Source: JAVBLY01 sp031553035 (GTDB taxonomy: Bacteria > Bacillota > Clostridia > Peptostreptococcales > Anaerovoracaceae). Taken from it: DNA of 64,000 nucleotides. The stretch spans positions 1-64,000 of the forward strand of contig JAVBLY010000005.1 in the NCBI GenBank assembly GCA_031553035.1, in the 5' to 3' direction. The notes beneath the pieces are model-generated. The model saw only the letters and a list, made by a program, of their open reading frames with translations, searched no databases and was not told where the DNA came from. Within the stretch, counting starts at the first letter, position 1, and each line of letters starts with the position of its first letter. Made by a program: the position numbers and the translations under genes. Of this stretch, positions 18,530 through 27,754 are shown one piece after another.

Positions 18530-18569
18530 AAAAAATAGTACATGAACAATATTATAACATTGTTCATGT
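18530..18569 (-). terminator. Intrinsic terminator of the MacB/FtsX operon
   Basis: ACATGAACAAT (18540-18550) and its exact complement at 18559-18569 form an 11-bp stem. On the minus strand it is followed within four bases by seven T. It sits just past the permease stop at 18590 and before the start of the UvrC-like gene. Confidence 0.8.
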
Positions 18570-18589
18570 GCATTCAGTAGAATTAATGA

Positions 18590-21007
18590 TCAATCAACTG
18601 TCCCAAGCCTGTCTACAAGGGACTGTTTTTTAAATATATTTATGGAAACTATGGAGATTATCACGGGGATCCCTATTATCACGATAACGTATCCAATGAA
18701 ATATAATGTGGGGAAGCTGTAATTCATGTACATAGCGCCCATTGAGTTCATGAAGTTTACTCCGGCTACTCCTACTATGACCCCCAATATCAGCGTTAAG
18801 ATCATATTACCTACTGCCAGAATCAGTCCTTCGGATATTATCATTTTTTTGAGCTGATCATGAGTCATACCTATTGACTGTATAGTTGCAAATTCACGTT
18901 TTCTTGATAATATGTTGGTTATAAGCGTGTTTATGAGATTTATAAGACTGAAACAGATTATGAATATACTCAGACCCAGGATCACTCCGAACAGAAGTCC
19001 AAAGGAATTCTTGTCGTATTCCATTCTTTCTCTCAATGTTTCCATGGAAAGCTGAGGTTCTTCCTGCAGCATAGTGCTGAGACTCTTTTCAACCTGATCT
19101 GTTTTATTCTCATCTGTAGAGATCACTATAGTGTCATTTGTGTTGATATCACCGGTCATATCGTAATATGTTTCCTCTGGGAGAAAAAACCAACCGGCAA
19201 CCAAATTATCATACCCTATGTCACTGTTGATTATTGCACCAACTTTGAACTCCCTTTCATTGGTACCTTTACCATCATAGAAAGTAAATTTTATTGTATC
19301 ACCGACTTTATACTTCCATCCGAAAACCTCATTGACAGTGTCATTTGTTGATATCACTATCCCATCATTGTCAACCAGTGTATCATAATCGACAGATCCT
19401 TCTTCTACCATATCATTGGTGATTTCTCCATCTTTAAAGCTGGCTACATAATCATCTTCAGCTTCTCCGTGTGCTTCCCACTTTACAGCAAACTGATCAT
19501 ATTGATAAACCTTTTTCACACCTTCGATACCTTTTATTTGCATTATCATATCTTCATTTAACGGATTATCCAGCTGTATGTCTGTCAATCCGTTTGTAGC
19601 TGTGTTTCTGGCATTTTCCGAAATAGTGATCATGAATTCACCGTTTTTAAAATCACTCTGCCTGGAATAATCTATGAGGCTGGTTGACGTAATAAACGTT
19701 GTCGCGGTCATGAACAGTATCCCGCCTACTCCCAGAGAAATTATGGTCATAAGAGTTCTTTTTCTGTTCCTGTTGGTACTTATTCTTGCAAGAGAAAAAG
19801 GTGTCAGTTTTCTCTGCAGATTCTTTGTGCTTTTCTTTGTCTTTTCCACTTCGTAACCCGAATATTTCATTGCTTCAATCGGTGTCACCTTTGAAGCCAG
19901 TTTACCCGGTTTTTTTATTGACAGCATCACTGTTATCAGACATGCAGCTGATACAACAACTGCAAGCAACAATGTGTTTATCCAGTCCCAGCCTTCGGGC
20001 TGCAAAGCATATCCTAATACACACCCTATAATCAATCCGACGGGAATGCCTATTACGCTTAATAATAACCCTTCTCTGGTAATCAGTTTTTTGAGCTGTT
20101 TCCTTGTCATGCCTACTGTTCTAAATTGTCCGAACTGTCTTATTCTTCCTACGACTGATATATAGAAAATGCTGTAGATAACGAGAACACTTACTAGAAG
20201 TATACATATGCCGATGCCAATGCATATCAGCTTTTCAATAGTTTCCGTAGTGCCGCCCGGCAGTGTATCTACAAAATTACTGTTATCATTTATATTCTTT
20301 CTGTCGATGCCACAGTCTGCACCTATTTTGTATATAGTTTCTTTGAATTGATCCTGTGTCATCTTTTCTGCGCCGAATATCCTGACGATTCCATTGTAAG
20401 GAAGGTCTTTGAGCTGACTGCCGGTTTCCGCATATTCCGTTGACATTCCCATGGACAGGATATCTGATTTGTATTCGATATTATATATACCTGAAACAAC
20501 AAAAGTTTCTTTTACATTATCCAGGAATGGGGTCGTTATCTCAGTTCCTACTATGGCATCCTTTCCAAACATCTTCAAAAACTCGGGACTTACTATTATC
20601 TCGTCTTTTTTCGCTGGGAACTCTCCTTTGGCCGGTTTATTGAACTCCATGTCTGAGATATCACCTTTTACAGGAGTCATGTCCGTATAATATGGCTGTA
20701 TGAACTTATTTTTGTATTCAATACCCATACCGGATTTCGAATATGTGAGAAATGTAATGTCATCAATTTTTTCAAGTTTTGCTATCTGCTCATCGTTCAA
20801 ATTCTGATAGATGACATGCTGTACTTTTTCTACTTTACGTTCATTTGCTTTTTCATATCCCAAAGTAAATAGCCCCATGACCATAAGAAGTGACACTGAC
20901 AATGCGATGGTCAGGATCGTGAAAACATTACGCATACGACTGTATTTTATGCTATTCCCGGCGATATGATTAATAATGCCTTTGTTATTATTGGCTTGCA
21001 TTTTCAT
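18590..21007 (-). CDS. FtsX/MacB-type ABC permease
   Basis: This 805-residue permease has two FtsX modules. One N-terminal helix (about 25-48) is followed by a large extracytoplasmic domain (about 50-250), three helices (255-370), a short cytoplasmic link, a fourth helix (about 415-440), a second extracytoplasmic domain (445-665), and three C-terminal helices. The repeated RQFGQFRTVGMTRKQLKK and REFATIQSIGMTHDQLKK are the family's coupling-loop motifs. It partners with the ATPase at 21007-21684, whose stop codon shares one base with its start. With the nearby two-component system it forms a Bce/Vex-like module, probably for peptide antibiotic response or lipoprotein handling. Confidence 0.9.
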   Translation of the reverse strand: MKMQANNNKGIINHIAGNSIKYSRMRNVFTILTIALSVSLLMVMGLFTLGYEKANERKVEKVQHVIYQNLNDEQIAKLEKIDDITFLTYSKSGMGIEYKNKFIQPYYTDMTPVKGDISDMEFNKPAKGEFPAKKDEIIVSPEFLKMFGKDAIVGTEITTPFLDNVKETFVVSGIYNIEYKSDILSMGMSTEYAETGSQLKDLPYNGIVRIFGAEKMTQDQFKETIYKIGADCGIDRKNINDNSNFVDTLPGGTTETIEKLICIGIGICILLVSVLVIYSIFYISVVGRIRQFGQFRTVGMTRKQLKKLITREGLLLSVIGIPVGLIIGCVLGYALQPEGWDWINTLLLAVVVSAACLITVMLSIKKPGKLASKVTPIEAMKYSGYEVEKTKKSTKNLQRKLTPFSLARISTNRNRKRTLMTIISLGVGGILFMTATTFITSTSLIDYSRQSDFKNGEFMITISENARNTATNGLTDIQLDNPLNEDMIMQIKGIEGVKKVYQYDQFAVKWEAHGEAEDDYVASFKDGEITNDMVEEGSVDYDTLVDNDGIVISTNDTVNEVFGWKYKVGDTIKFTFYDGKGTNEREFKVGAIINSDIGYDNLVAGWFFLPEETYYDMTGDINTNDTIVISTDENKTDQVEKSLSTMLQEEPQLSMETLRERMEYDKNSFGLLFGVILGLSIFIICFSLINLINTLITNILSRKREFATIQSIGMTHDQLKKMIISEGLILAVGNMILTLILGVIVGVAGVNFMNSMGAMYMNYSFPTLYFIGYVIVIIGIPVIISIVSINIFKKQSLVDRLGTVD

Positions 21008-21684
21008 CAGTTGTCACCAGCCTTTGAAACCACCCCGTCTTCTATTCTTATGATACGATCGGCCATCTGGGCAATTTCTTCGTTGTGGGTAATCATTACA
21101 ACAGTCTGGTTGAGACGTTCGCTTGTGGTTTTTATAAGACCAAGTACATCCTGGCTAGTCTTGCTGTCAAGATTACCGGTAGGTTCATCGGCAAGGATAA
21201 TGGCCGGTTTTGATGCAAAGGCTCTGGCGATTGCCACTCTCTGCTGCTGCCCTCCGGACAAAGTATTTGGCATGCTTTTCAGCTTGCTTTCAAGACCGAG
21301 AAGATTTATGATCTCTGCCATATATTTTTCGTCTACATTCTGTCCGTCTAACTGGGTAGGAAGTACTATATTTTCGTAGACATTCAAGATAGGAACAAGA
21401 TTATAATTCTGAAAAACGAAACCTATCCTTCTTCTTCTGAATACTGTCAACTGATCATCATCACTTTGGGATATGTCGCTACCTTCTACTATTACTTTTC
21501 CGGAGGTTGGTGTGTCTAAGCCTCCCAGCATATTAAGGAGCGTGGATTTGCCCGAACCGGACGTTCCGACGATAGCAAGAAATTCACCTTCTTTAATATC
21601 AAGTGATATGCCATCCAGTGCTTTAACGATATTTGGTTCTTCACCGTAATACTTTTTTAGATCCGTTGTGGTTAGAATACTCAT
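21007..21684 (-). CDS. ABC transporter ATP-binding protein (MacB/LolD/BceA type)
   Basis: This 225-residue ATPase has Walker A GTSGSGKST near 40-48, Q-loop FVFQNYNLVP, signature LSGGQQQRVAIARA, Walker B ILADEPTGNLDS and a switch histidine in MITHNEE. These features place it firmly in the LolD/MacB group that energises FtsX-type permeases. It is the first gene of a two-gene operon with the permease. It has its own short upstream region (21685-21758) after the terminator of the histidine-kinase gene. Confidence 0.95.
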   Translation of the reverse strand: MSILTTTDLKKYYGEEPNIVKALDGISLDIKEGEFLAIVGTSGSGKSTLLNMLGGLDTPTSGKVIVEGSDISQSDDDQLTVFRRRRIGFVFQNYNLVPILNVYENIVLPTQLDGQNVDEKYMAEIINLLGLESKLKSMPNTLSGGQQQRVAIARAFASKPAIILADEPTGNLDSKTSQDVLGLIKTTSERLNQTVVMITHNEEIAQMADRIIRIEDGVVSKAGDN

Positions 21685-21758
21685 ATTTGCTCCTTCTGCC
21701 CTTCCCTAAAACTTGTTTTCTATAATCATGATATCAGCCAAATGTTTCAATAATCTCT

Positions 21759-21796
21759 CAAAAACAAAAAAGAATGTTTCGGTTTTGAAACATTCT
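21759..21796 (-). terminator. Intrinsic terminator after the sensor kinase
   Basis: AGAATGTTTC (21771-21780) pairs with GAAACATTCT (21787-21796) around a 6-nt loop. The minus strand continues into TTTTTTGTTTTT. It ends the regulator-kinase transcript 30 bp after the kinase stop and separates it from the ABC operon. Confidence 0.85.
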
Positions 21797-21828
21797 CAGA
21801 AAACATGTCTGCTCATTTGATTCTGATT

Positions 21829-22758
21829 CTATTCATTAGGTAGATATACTGAAAAAATTGTTCCTTCCCCGACCTTGGATGTGACCTTAATATATCCTCC
21901 CTGCTGACTTATTATCTGTCTCGTCAGGTAAAGACCAATCCCTATGCCGTCTTCCCTGTGGACTTTGTTTTCTCTGAAAAATCTTTTGAAAATATTATTT
22001 ATATTTTCTTCTGATATTCCGATGCCGTTGTCGCATATTGATATCTTTGTATATATCTCTAGTTTCTGAATCTTAATATCGATCTTTCCGCCTGCCGGTG
22101 TGTATTTTACGCTGTTATCCAGGATATTGCCTATTGCCTCAACAGTCCACTTGGGGTCGCATAAAATATCTACTACTTCAACATCTTCTGTCTGGATCTG
22201 GATTTCTTTTACTGAAGCTTTTCCACTGATAACGGCAACTACCTCGTTTATCATTTCGTCAGATTTTACATTGATTTTATTCAGTTCGATCACGTTGTTT
22301 TCCAGTCTGGACATTTTGATGAGAGACTTTATGAGAAATTCCATTTTCAATATCTGTGACTGAATGACCTCTATGCATTCATGCTCTTTTTCTTTAGGCA
22401 AATCATTATTGAGTATTGTGTCATTGTACATCATAATATTTGCCATAGGCGTATTGAGCTGATGGGAAATATCGGAAACCATGCTTTGTATCTCCTCCTT
22501 TTGGCTGATATTGGTTTGCTCCTGATGTTCCATCACATCCGAAAGCTGTTTTGTTTTTAAATGTACTTTTGAAATCAGAGTTTCCCGGGTCAAGTCGTGT
22601 TTTTCTATTTTACGGCCATCGATAAGAGCGTCCAGATCTTCGTACACTGCGTTAGTGAATTTGATAGTTTTTCTTCGCTGAGAAACTGCATATATTATGC
22701 AGAAAAGGACCGCTGCAATCAAAACAGCAGCAATTATAATAAATGTTATATTATTCAT
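21829..22758 (-). CDS. Sensor histidine kinase
   Basis: The protein has 309 residues from the ATG that overlaps the end of the regulator gene; a GTG at 22767 is an alternative. One N-terminal membrane helix (about 3-25) is followed by a charged linker, HisKA with VSDISHQLNTP, and a HATPase domain with N box GNILDNSVKYTP, CDNGIGI and GIGIGLYLTRQI. There is no large extracellular sensor domain. This fits intramembrane-sensing kinases that detect signals through an FtsX-type transporter, and one is encoded directly downstream. Confidence 0.9.
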   Translation of the reverse strand: MNNITFIIIAAVLIAAVLFCIIYAVSQRRKTIKFTNAVYEDLDALIDGRKIEKHDLTRETLISKVHLKTKQLSDVMEHQEQTNISQKEEIQSMVSDISHQLNTPMANIMMYNDTILNNDLPKEKEHECIEVIQSQILKMEFLIKSLIKMSRLENNVIELNKINVKSDEMINEVVAVISGKASVKEIQIQTEDVEVVDILCDPKWTVEAIGNILDNSVKYTPAGGKIDIKIQKLEIYTKISICDNGIGISEENINNIFKRFFRENKVHREDGIGIGLYLTRQIISQQGGYIKVTSKVGEGTIFSVYLPNE

Positions 22759-23437
22759 TTTTCTCACCTATCCACTGATAACCTGTGCCGTAAATCGTTT
22801 TAATATATGAATATTTTTCATCTTTTATCTTTGATTTCAATCTGCTGATGTTGATGGTCAGTGTATGGTCGTCAACAAAATTCCTATCTTTGTCCCAGAG
22901 TTTTTCCAGAAGGATCTCCCTGGTCAGAACGACGCCCTTGCTTAAAACAAATATATTAAGCAGTTTGTACTCAGTAGGTGTAAGTTCAATATTTGCACCT
23001 TTTTTCATCAGAGTCATATTATTGAAATCAACCAAAAGATCACCACACATGTAGGCATCCTCAATTTCACGATCATTTGGCATTCTGCTTAATATAGCTT
23101 CGATCCTTTTTACCACGATCTTAATATTGAATGGCTTTGTTATATAGTCATCAGCTCCTGCGTCAAAACCCTTTATCACGTCTTCATCCAAATCATTCCC
23201 TGTTAAGAAAACTATGGGCACGTTACTTTGCTCTCTGACCCACTTGCTGAAACCCAATCCACTACCGTCGGGAAGATTTACATCAATCAAAAGCAGATCC
23301 CATTCTTCGCTGGGGAATTTATCCTTCGCTTCATCAACAGATGTAGCTGATTCAGTTTCATATTCTGCTAACTGCAGATTGTAACAAAGACCTGCGTTCA
23401 GCATTTCATCATCTTCAAGTATTAATATTTTAGCCAC
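22751..23437 (-). CDS. OmpR/PhoB-family response regulator
   Basis: The protein has 228 residues. The receiver has ILEDDE and the phospho-acceptor aspartate in LLLIDVNLPDG. A winged-helix DNA-binding domain follows (LTPTEYKLLNIFVLSKG..., ending TIYGTGYQWIGE). The GTG at 23437 is preferred because it encodes VAKILILEDDE, the expected N-terminus, and lies about 11 nt after AAAGGAG. A longer frame would run into the GNAT gene. It overlaps the kinase gene by 8 bp and probably controls the ABC operon downstream. Confidence 0.93.
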   Translation of the reverse strand: MAKILILEDDEMLNAGLCYNLQLAEYETESATSVDEAKDKFPSEEWDLLLIDVNLPDGSGLGFSKWVREQSNVPIVFLTGNDLDEDVIKGFDAGADDYITKPFNIKIVVKRIEAILSRMPNDREIEDAYMCGDLLVDFNNMTLMKKGANIELTPTEYKLLNIFVLSKGVVLTREILLEKLWDKDRNFVDDHTLTINISRLKSKIKDEKYSYIKTIYGTGYQWIGEKNE

Positions 23438-23445
23438 AAATAAAG

Positions 23446-23910
23446 TTACTCCTTTGAAAGCTCCTTGATCAGGCAAACCATATCTATTAATTGTATCCCG
23501 TTTTCATACATGGGATGATCGTAATTATCTGTAAAAAAGTTTATTATTCTATGTGATCTGTGAAACCCACATTTCTCGTAAAAAGAAATTATCCATGGGA
23601 TATCACCGGTCCCCACTTGTACACAGCGATAATCATCTTTATATTCCTCGCAGATTAGATCGATCAGAGTTTTTCCATATCCCATATTTTGATAATCTGG
23701 TTCGACGGCAATGTTTTTGATTTCCAGAGTACTGTAACCCTCATCGGTAACGACACAAATGCCTATAGTTTCACAATTAAAGCTACTATCGACCAATGCA
23801 AACATGGTACCGCGATCCAAATACAGGTCTATCATACTTTCCTGCTCATCAGCCAGGAGAAGTAAAGGAAGATAATTCTTTTTTTGTTTCGTGATTTGTT
23901 TGATTTTCAT
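23446..23910 (-). CDS. GNAT family N-acetyltransferase
   Basis: This 154-residue single-domain acetyltransferase has the acetyl-CoA pyrophosphate loop YQNMGYGKTLI (R/Q-x-x-G-x-G/A) near residues 74-84, preceded by the beta4 strand IKNIAVEPDY. The FYEKCGFHRSHR segment is the usual C-terminal GNAT motif. The substrate is unknown. It ends 9 bp before the chosen response-regulator start, on the same strand, and so may head that operon. Confidence 0.88.
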   Translation of the reverse strand: MKIKQITKQKKNYLPLLLLADEQESMIDLYLDRGTMFALVDSSFNCETIGICVVTDEGYSTLEIKNIAVEPDYQNMGYGKTLIDLICEEYKDDYRCVQVGTGDIPWIISFYEKCGFHRSHRIINFFTDNYDHPMYENGIQLIDMVCLIKELSKE

Positions 23911-23996
23911 TGTAATTGATCTAGTACTCTTGTATACATAAGCGCCTTTATTATTTTAAAAACCCTAATGGTGTTTATATTATCAAAATTACTGAC

Positions 23997-24413
23997 TTAA
24001 ACACCCTTTGATTCGCTAATCTCACGCTGAGCTTTGTTACTTAATGACGAATACACCACTTCATGAGCGGCGCTTACCATATCGAAAAGCACATTCTTCT
24101 CTACCTCGCCGTCCAAATATACAGTACTCCAGTGTACCTTGTTCATGTAATAACCCGGAAAAATATCATCGTATTCTTTTCTCATTATATCGCTGTACAC
24201 AGGCTCCAGCTTCATGGTTATGATTGGGCGACCAACGATATCCTGCATCCCAATGTATGCATACATCTTGCCCCTGAGTAAATATTTATATGCCTGCCAT
24301 GCCGATTGGAATTCCTTTTCTGTGCCCGGCAGGTTTTATAAAAATTCATCCAACCATTTGTAGGTGTCCATCATGCCATCCGGCAATAGAGTTGTATTTT
24401 TTATCTCAGTCAT
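23997..24413 (-). pseudogene. MmcQ/YjbR family protein gene interrupted by an in-frame TAA
   Basis: The minus strand reads ATG at 24413 (MTEIKNTTLLPDGMMDTYKW...), then TAA at 24338-24336 as codon 26. It continues in the same frame (NLPGTEKEFQSAWQAYKYLL...) to a normal stop at 23997. The C-terminal part (LRGKMYAYIGMQ, PGYYMNKVHWSTVYLDG) is typical of YjbR/MmcQ-like proteins. Together the two pieces make a 138-codon gene of near-normal size. The lesion is a single nonsense codon, so it is a recent pseudogene, a sequencing error, or initiation at the internal ATG at 24266 giving 89 residues. Confidence 0.75.
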
Positions 24414-24453
24414 AATATTTCGCCCTCTTCTAATAATTGTTCTAATATAGTAA

Positions 24454-24717
24454 CTATAGCATTGATTTTATTTTATTTATAGTTTTTAGATTGCGGGTAG
24501 TCAATGGTTGCTCTAGTTTTGAAAGTACGACCGCAAGTTTTGAATTTCGAATACTCTGCTGACAAAGTAAATATACATCAGATAAATAAACATATCCGTG
24601 TTCTACATCGAGATTTTGCCTAACTGCATATTCTATATCTTCAGTTTTAAAAGGCAATGAGTCAGTGGTATTTTCTACTTCTGCACTTGATCGAATAATT
24701 ACCGGGCAATGCAACAT
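24454..24717 (-). CDS. Hypothetical protein, 87 residues (doubtful)
   Basis: I do not recognise this protein. Its composition is plausible for a small helical protein (EDIEYAVRQNLDVEHGYVYL), but the ATG at 24717 has no good ribosome binding site at the right distance. An AGGAG further upstream better suits a different ATG in another frame that stops after 20 codons. A frameshifted gene or a chance open frame are both possible. Confidence 0.3.
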   Translation of the reverse strand: MLHCPVIIRSSAEVENTTDSLPFKTEDIEYAVRQNLDVEHGYVYLSDVYLLCQQSIRNSKLAVVLSKLEQPLTTRNLKTINKIKSML

Positions 24718-24848
24718 ATTTCATTATCTTAGATACTCCTGTTTTTTACGCAAATATAGATCAATGGCATATCTCAGTTTAACATAAAAGATAACGTGGT
24801 ATCAGTATAGTATATAAAAACATCAATGAGATAAAAAAGGATGGAGTC

Positions 24849-25340
24849 ATGAAAAAAACTATATTTCTTGCAGGCGGCTGTTTCTGGGGAGTTGAAAAAT
24901 ACCTTTCACTTTTAAACGGCGTAACCGATACAGAGGTTGGATACGCAAATGGGAAAACCGATAACCCCTCATATGAGGATGTCTGCTATAAAGATACCGG
25001 CCATGCTGAGACTGTCAAAGTCACATATGACAGTGATAAAATCAAACTTGAAAATATCTTAAGTGACTTTTTTAATGTCATCGATCCTACATCCCTTAAC
25101 AGACAGGGAAATGATGTAGGTGTCCAGTACAGGACCGGAATATATTACACAGATGAAAATGATCTGGAAGTTATAAACAATGCTCTTGGAAATCTCAGTA
25201 AGCAATATGACAAACCGCTGGCTGTAGAAGCAAAAAAACTGGATAATTATTGGTCGGCCGAAGATTATCATCAAAAATATCTGGACAAAAACCCTAATGG
25301 CTATTGCCATATTCCTCTAGATATGTTCAAGGCAAGATGA
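24849..25340 (+). CDS. msrA: Peptide-methionine (S)-S-oxide reductase
   Basis: This 163-residue MsrA reduces methionine-S-sulfoxide in proteins and supports oxidative-stress repair. The catalytic Cys11 lies in GGCFWG, with VGYANG and GHAET family motifs and the DPTSLNRQGNDVGVQYR block. The C-terminal part has YHQKYLDKNPNGY. There is no MsrB fusion. The length matches single-domain MsrA. Start ATG follows AAGGATGG. It stands alone between the degraded region and the LuxR-type regulator. Confidence 0.96.
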   Translation: MKKTIFLAGGCFWGVEKYLSLLNGVTDTEVGYANGKTDNPSYEDVCYKDTGHAETVKVTYDSDKIKLENILSDFFNVIDPTSLNRQGNDVGVQYRTGIYYTDENDLEVINNALGNLSKQYDKPLAVEAKKLDNYWSAEDYHQKYLDKNPNGYCHIPLDMFKAR

Positions 25341-25465
25341 TGCAATTAGTTCAATATGGGACTCTCTAAATCGTACCTGCTTTAATAAAATAGTTATAGT
25401 TGACCAGTCTACAGAATAGGTATTATAATCAGACTATATAACTAATATGACTTGGCGGGGCTAAA

Positions 25466-26212
25466 ATGGAAACGCGGGAAATAATACTACTAAATGACAT
25501 TATCAGGCATATTTATACTATTGAGGATGACCATCAATTCAGACTTTACATTCTGGATAATCTTGAGGTCCTGATCCCCAGCAGCACATCAACTTTTTTT
25601 CTTTCGTCCGGAGACCCTGACAAGCCTTTCTGCGATCCGATTTCAAGAAATGTATCTCATAAACGCTTAATGGATTATGTTGACGGCATGTACGAAAGCG
25701 ATTATACCCGCTGGCATTTTATGGGCGGTAAGTCTATTGTATTTCGCGAAACAGACATTTACCCCGAAAATGTTCGAGAAGGAACAGAATATTTTGAAAC
25801 TGTGTTCATGGAAATCAATCAGTACTATTCAGCTCAGATAGGTATTTCATTCGGAGGAGAATTTCTCGGAGTAATTAGCTTATTCAGATCAAAAAAATCC
25901 GGAGACTTTACAGACCATGAGTTGTTTATACTTGACCTGTTAAAAGATCATCTGGAAATAAGACTCTATCGACAAAAAAACGGTCTAAATGTAACGGATA
26001 GTAAACAAAAGATAAACACCGGATACTATGTAGAAACATATAATCTCACCTACCGTGAAGCAGAAGTACTGGTGCTTCTACTGGAAGGATTATCTTATAA
26101 GGAAATCTGTGAAAAACTTTCCATTAGTCCCAGTACGACAAAGAAACATACCCTAAATATTTTCAAAAAACTTGATATAGGTCATCGATGGGAATTAATT
26201 AAAATAAAATAG
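25466..26212 (+). CDS. LuxR-family transcriptional regulator with GAF-like N-terminal domain
   Basis: This is a 248-residue regulator. The C-terminal LuxR helix-turn-helix runs from about 190 to 245 (LTYREAEVLVLLLEGLSYKEICEKL, SISPSTTKKHTLNIFKKL). The N-terminal 170 residues look like a GAF-type ligand domain without a receiver aspartate, so it is not a phospho-regulator. It is encoded just upstream, on the same strand, of an antiporter-amidohydrolase-BenE cluster and probably responds to that pathway's substrate. A terminator at 26243 separates the two transcripts. Confidence 0.85.
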   Translation: METREIILLNDIIRHIYTIEDDHQFRLYILDNLEVLIPSSTSTFFLSSGDPDKPFCDPISRNVSHKRLMDYVDGMYESDYTRWHFMGGKSIVFRETDIYPENVREGTEYFETVFMEINQYYSAQIGISFGGEFLGVISLFRSKKSGDFTDHELFILDLLKDHLEIRLYRQKNGLNVTDSKQKINTGYYVETYNLTYREAEVLVLLLEGLSYKEICEKLSISPSTTKKHTLNIFKKLDIGHRWELIKIK

Positions 26213-26242
26213 CACCTTCATCATGATATCATAAAATAAGTA

Positions 26243-26277
26243 ACTATGGTAACCATTTGGATACCATAGTCTTTTTT
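26243..26277 (+). terminator. Intrinsic terminator after the LuxR-type regulator gene
   Basis: ACTATGGTA (26243-26251) pairs with TACCATAGT (26262-26270) around a 10-nt loop, followed by C and six T (26272-26277). It is placed 31 bp after the regulator stop and before the antiporter gene. Confidence 0.8.
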
Positions 26278-26385
26278 AGGTCACCAAAGTGTAGTCATTC
26301 GAACAATATATCCCTGCTGATTCTTTTGATACTATCGAAACAAAGTTATAAATTTTGAGGAGGTTGTTAAAAGGAGGTTTTTAGT

Positions 26386-27735
26386 ATGGAGTATGGTATT
26401 ATTTCTTGTATCCCGTTAGCGGTACTGATCGTCGGTGCACTGATCACTAAGAGAATGGCCGAAATGATTATTCTTTCAACACTGGTGGCTGCGGTAATTA
26501 TTTATAAACAGCATTTCTTTTCCGGCTATATCGAAATGCTTTTTAAATCATTATCCAACCCTTCATTTCAATTCTTGCTTATATTGTTATTAGGCTTTGG
26601 AGCTATGGTCACATTATTCGAAAAGTCAGGCTCTCTCATGGGCTTTGGCAAAATCATTTCCAAGTTTGCTACAACACAAAAGAAAACCATGTTTGCAACA
26701 TGGGTCATGGGTATTGTAGTATTCATAGATGATTATTTAAATATTCTCGCTGTTTCCGTATCTATGAGAGCAGTAACAGATAAACAGGGCATACCAAGAG
26801 AACATCTTGCATATGCGGTCAACTCTATGGGCGCCTGTGTCTGCGTCATCATCCCCTTTACCAGCTGGGCGGCATATATGGTAGGCTGCTTATCAGAACA
26901 GGGACTGGGATATTCGGATTATCTTAGAGCTATCCCTTTCATGTTCTTCCCTTTCATAGCAATTATTCTATGTCTTCTTGTTGCAGTAGGTTTATTCCCT
27001 AAAGTCGGTCCTATCAAAAAGGCTTATAAAAGAGTTGAAGAAGGAGGACCTACCCTGGTTGAAGAAAAAGCAGGAACATCTTTAGTCAATCTTGAATCAA
27101 ATGATGTAGAAAAAAGCAGTTCACCTTTGAATCTTATCATCCCAATAATAGTATTAATAGTCGTTATGATCATATTTGACAACGATATAATTCATGGGAT
27201 CCTTGCTGCTATCGTCTGTCAGGGAATAATGTACCTGGCACAGAGACTTATGACATTTACCGAATTCATGCAAGGCATCTGGGATGGGGTAGCTTCTATG
27301 TCTACCCTTGCCGTGGTTATTTGTTTGTCATTTATTCTCGGTTATGCAAATGAAGTGATGCAGTTCCCTGAATTTGTAATCGACAATATGACCAAGGTAG
27401 TTTCACCTGAATTCCTTCCCGTTCTAACATTTCTGATTGTCGGCTTTGTGGCCTTTGCAGCCGCAAGTTTCTGGATATTGATATTGATAACTGTTCCTAT
27501 CTTTATACCTTTGAGCATCAGTATGGGCGTCGATCCGGCTCTCGTCATTGCAGCCATCATGTCCGGAGTAGCTTTTGGAAGCAAATTCTGTTTCTACTCA
27601 GATGCAGTATTTATGACATCTGCAGGTACCGGTGTATCAAATATGACTCAAATAAAGGCAGTGGCGCCATATGTCCTTGGATCCACAGTTCTTGCCTCTA
27701 TATTATTTATAATTGCCGGATTCATAATGGTTTAA
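26386..27735 (+). CDS. Na+/H+ antiporter NhaC-family transporter
   Basis: This 449-residue protein has about 11-12 hydrophobic helices. GAMVTLFEKSGSLMGFG near residue 75 and VFIDDYLNILAV near 120 are typical of the NhaC-like antiporter family (COG1757), and YSDAVFMTSAGTGVSN near the C-terminus matches its second conserved half. Members exchange Na+ for H+ or for organic acids and amino acids. Two AGGAGG-like sites precede the ATG, the nearer (AAGGAGG) at a good distance. It is the first gene of an operon with an amidohydrolase and a BenE-type carrier, which hints at organic solute exchange. Confidence 0.85.
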   Translation: MEYGIISCIPLAVLIVGALITKRMAEMIILSTLVAAVIIYKQHFFSGYIEMLFKSLSNPSFQFLLILLLGFGAMVTLFEKSGSLMGFGKIISKFATTQKKTMFATWVMGIVVFIDDYLNILAVSVSMRAVTDKQGIPREHLAYAVNSMGACVCVIIPFTSWAAYMVGCLSEQGLGYSDYLRAIPFMFFPFIAIILCLLVAVGLFPKVGPIKKAYKRVEEGGPTLVEEKAGTSLVNLESNDVEKSSSPLNLIIPIIVLIVVMIIFDNDIIHGILAAIVCQGIMYLAQRLMTFTEFMQGIWDGVASMSTLAVVICLSFILGYANEVMQFPEFVIDNMTKVVSPEFLPVLTFLIVGFVAFAAASFWILILITVPIFIPLSISMGVDPALVIAAIMSGVAFGSKFCFYSDAVFMTSAGTGVSNMTQIKAVAPYVLGSTVLASILFIIAGFIMV

Positions 27736-27754
27736 GGTCCAATAGGTGATAGAT

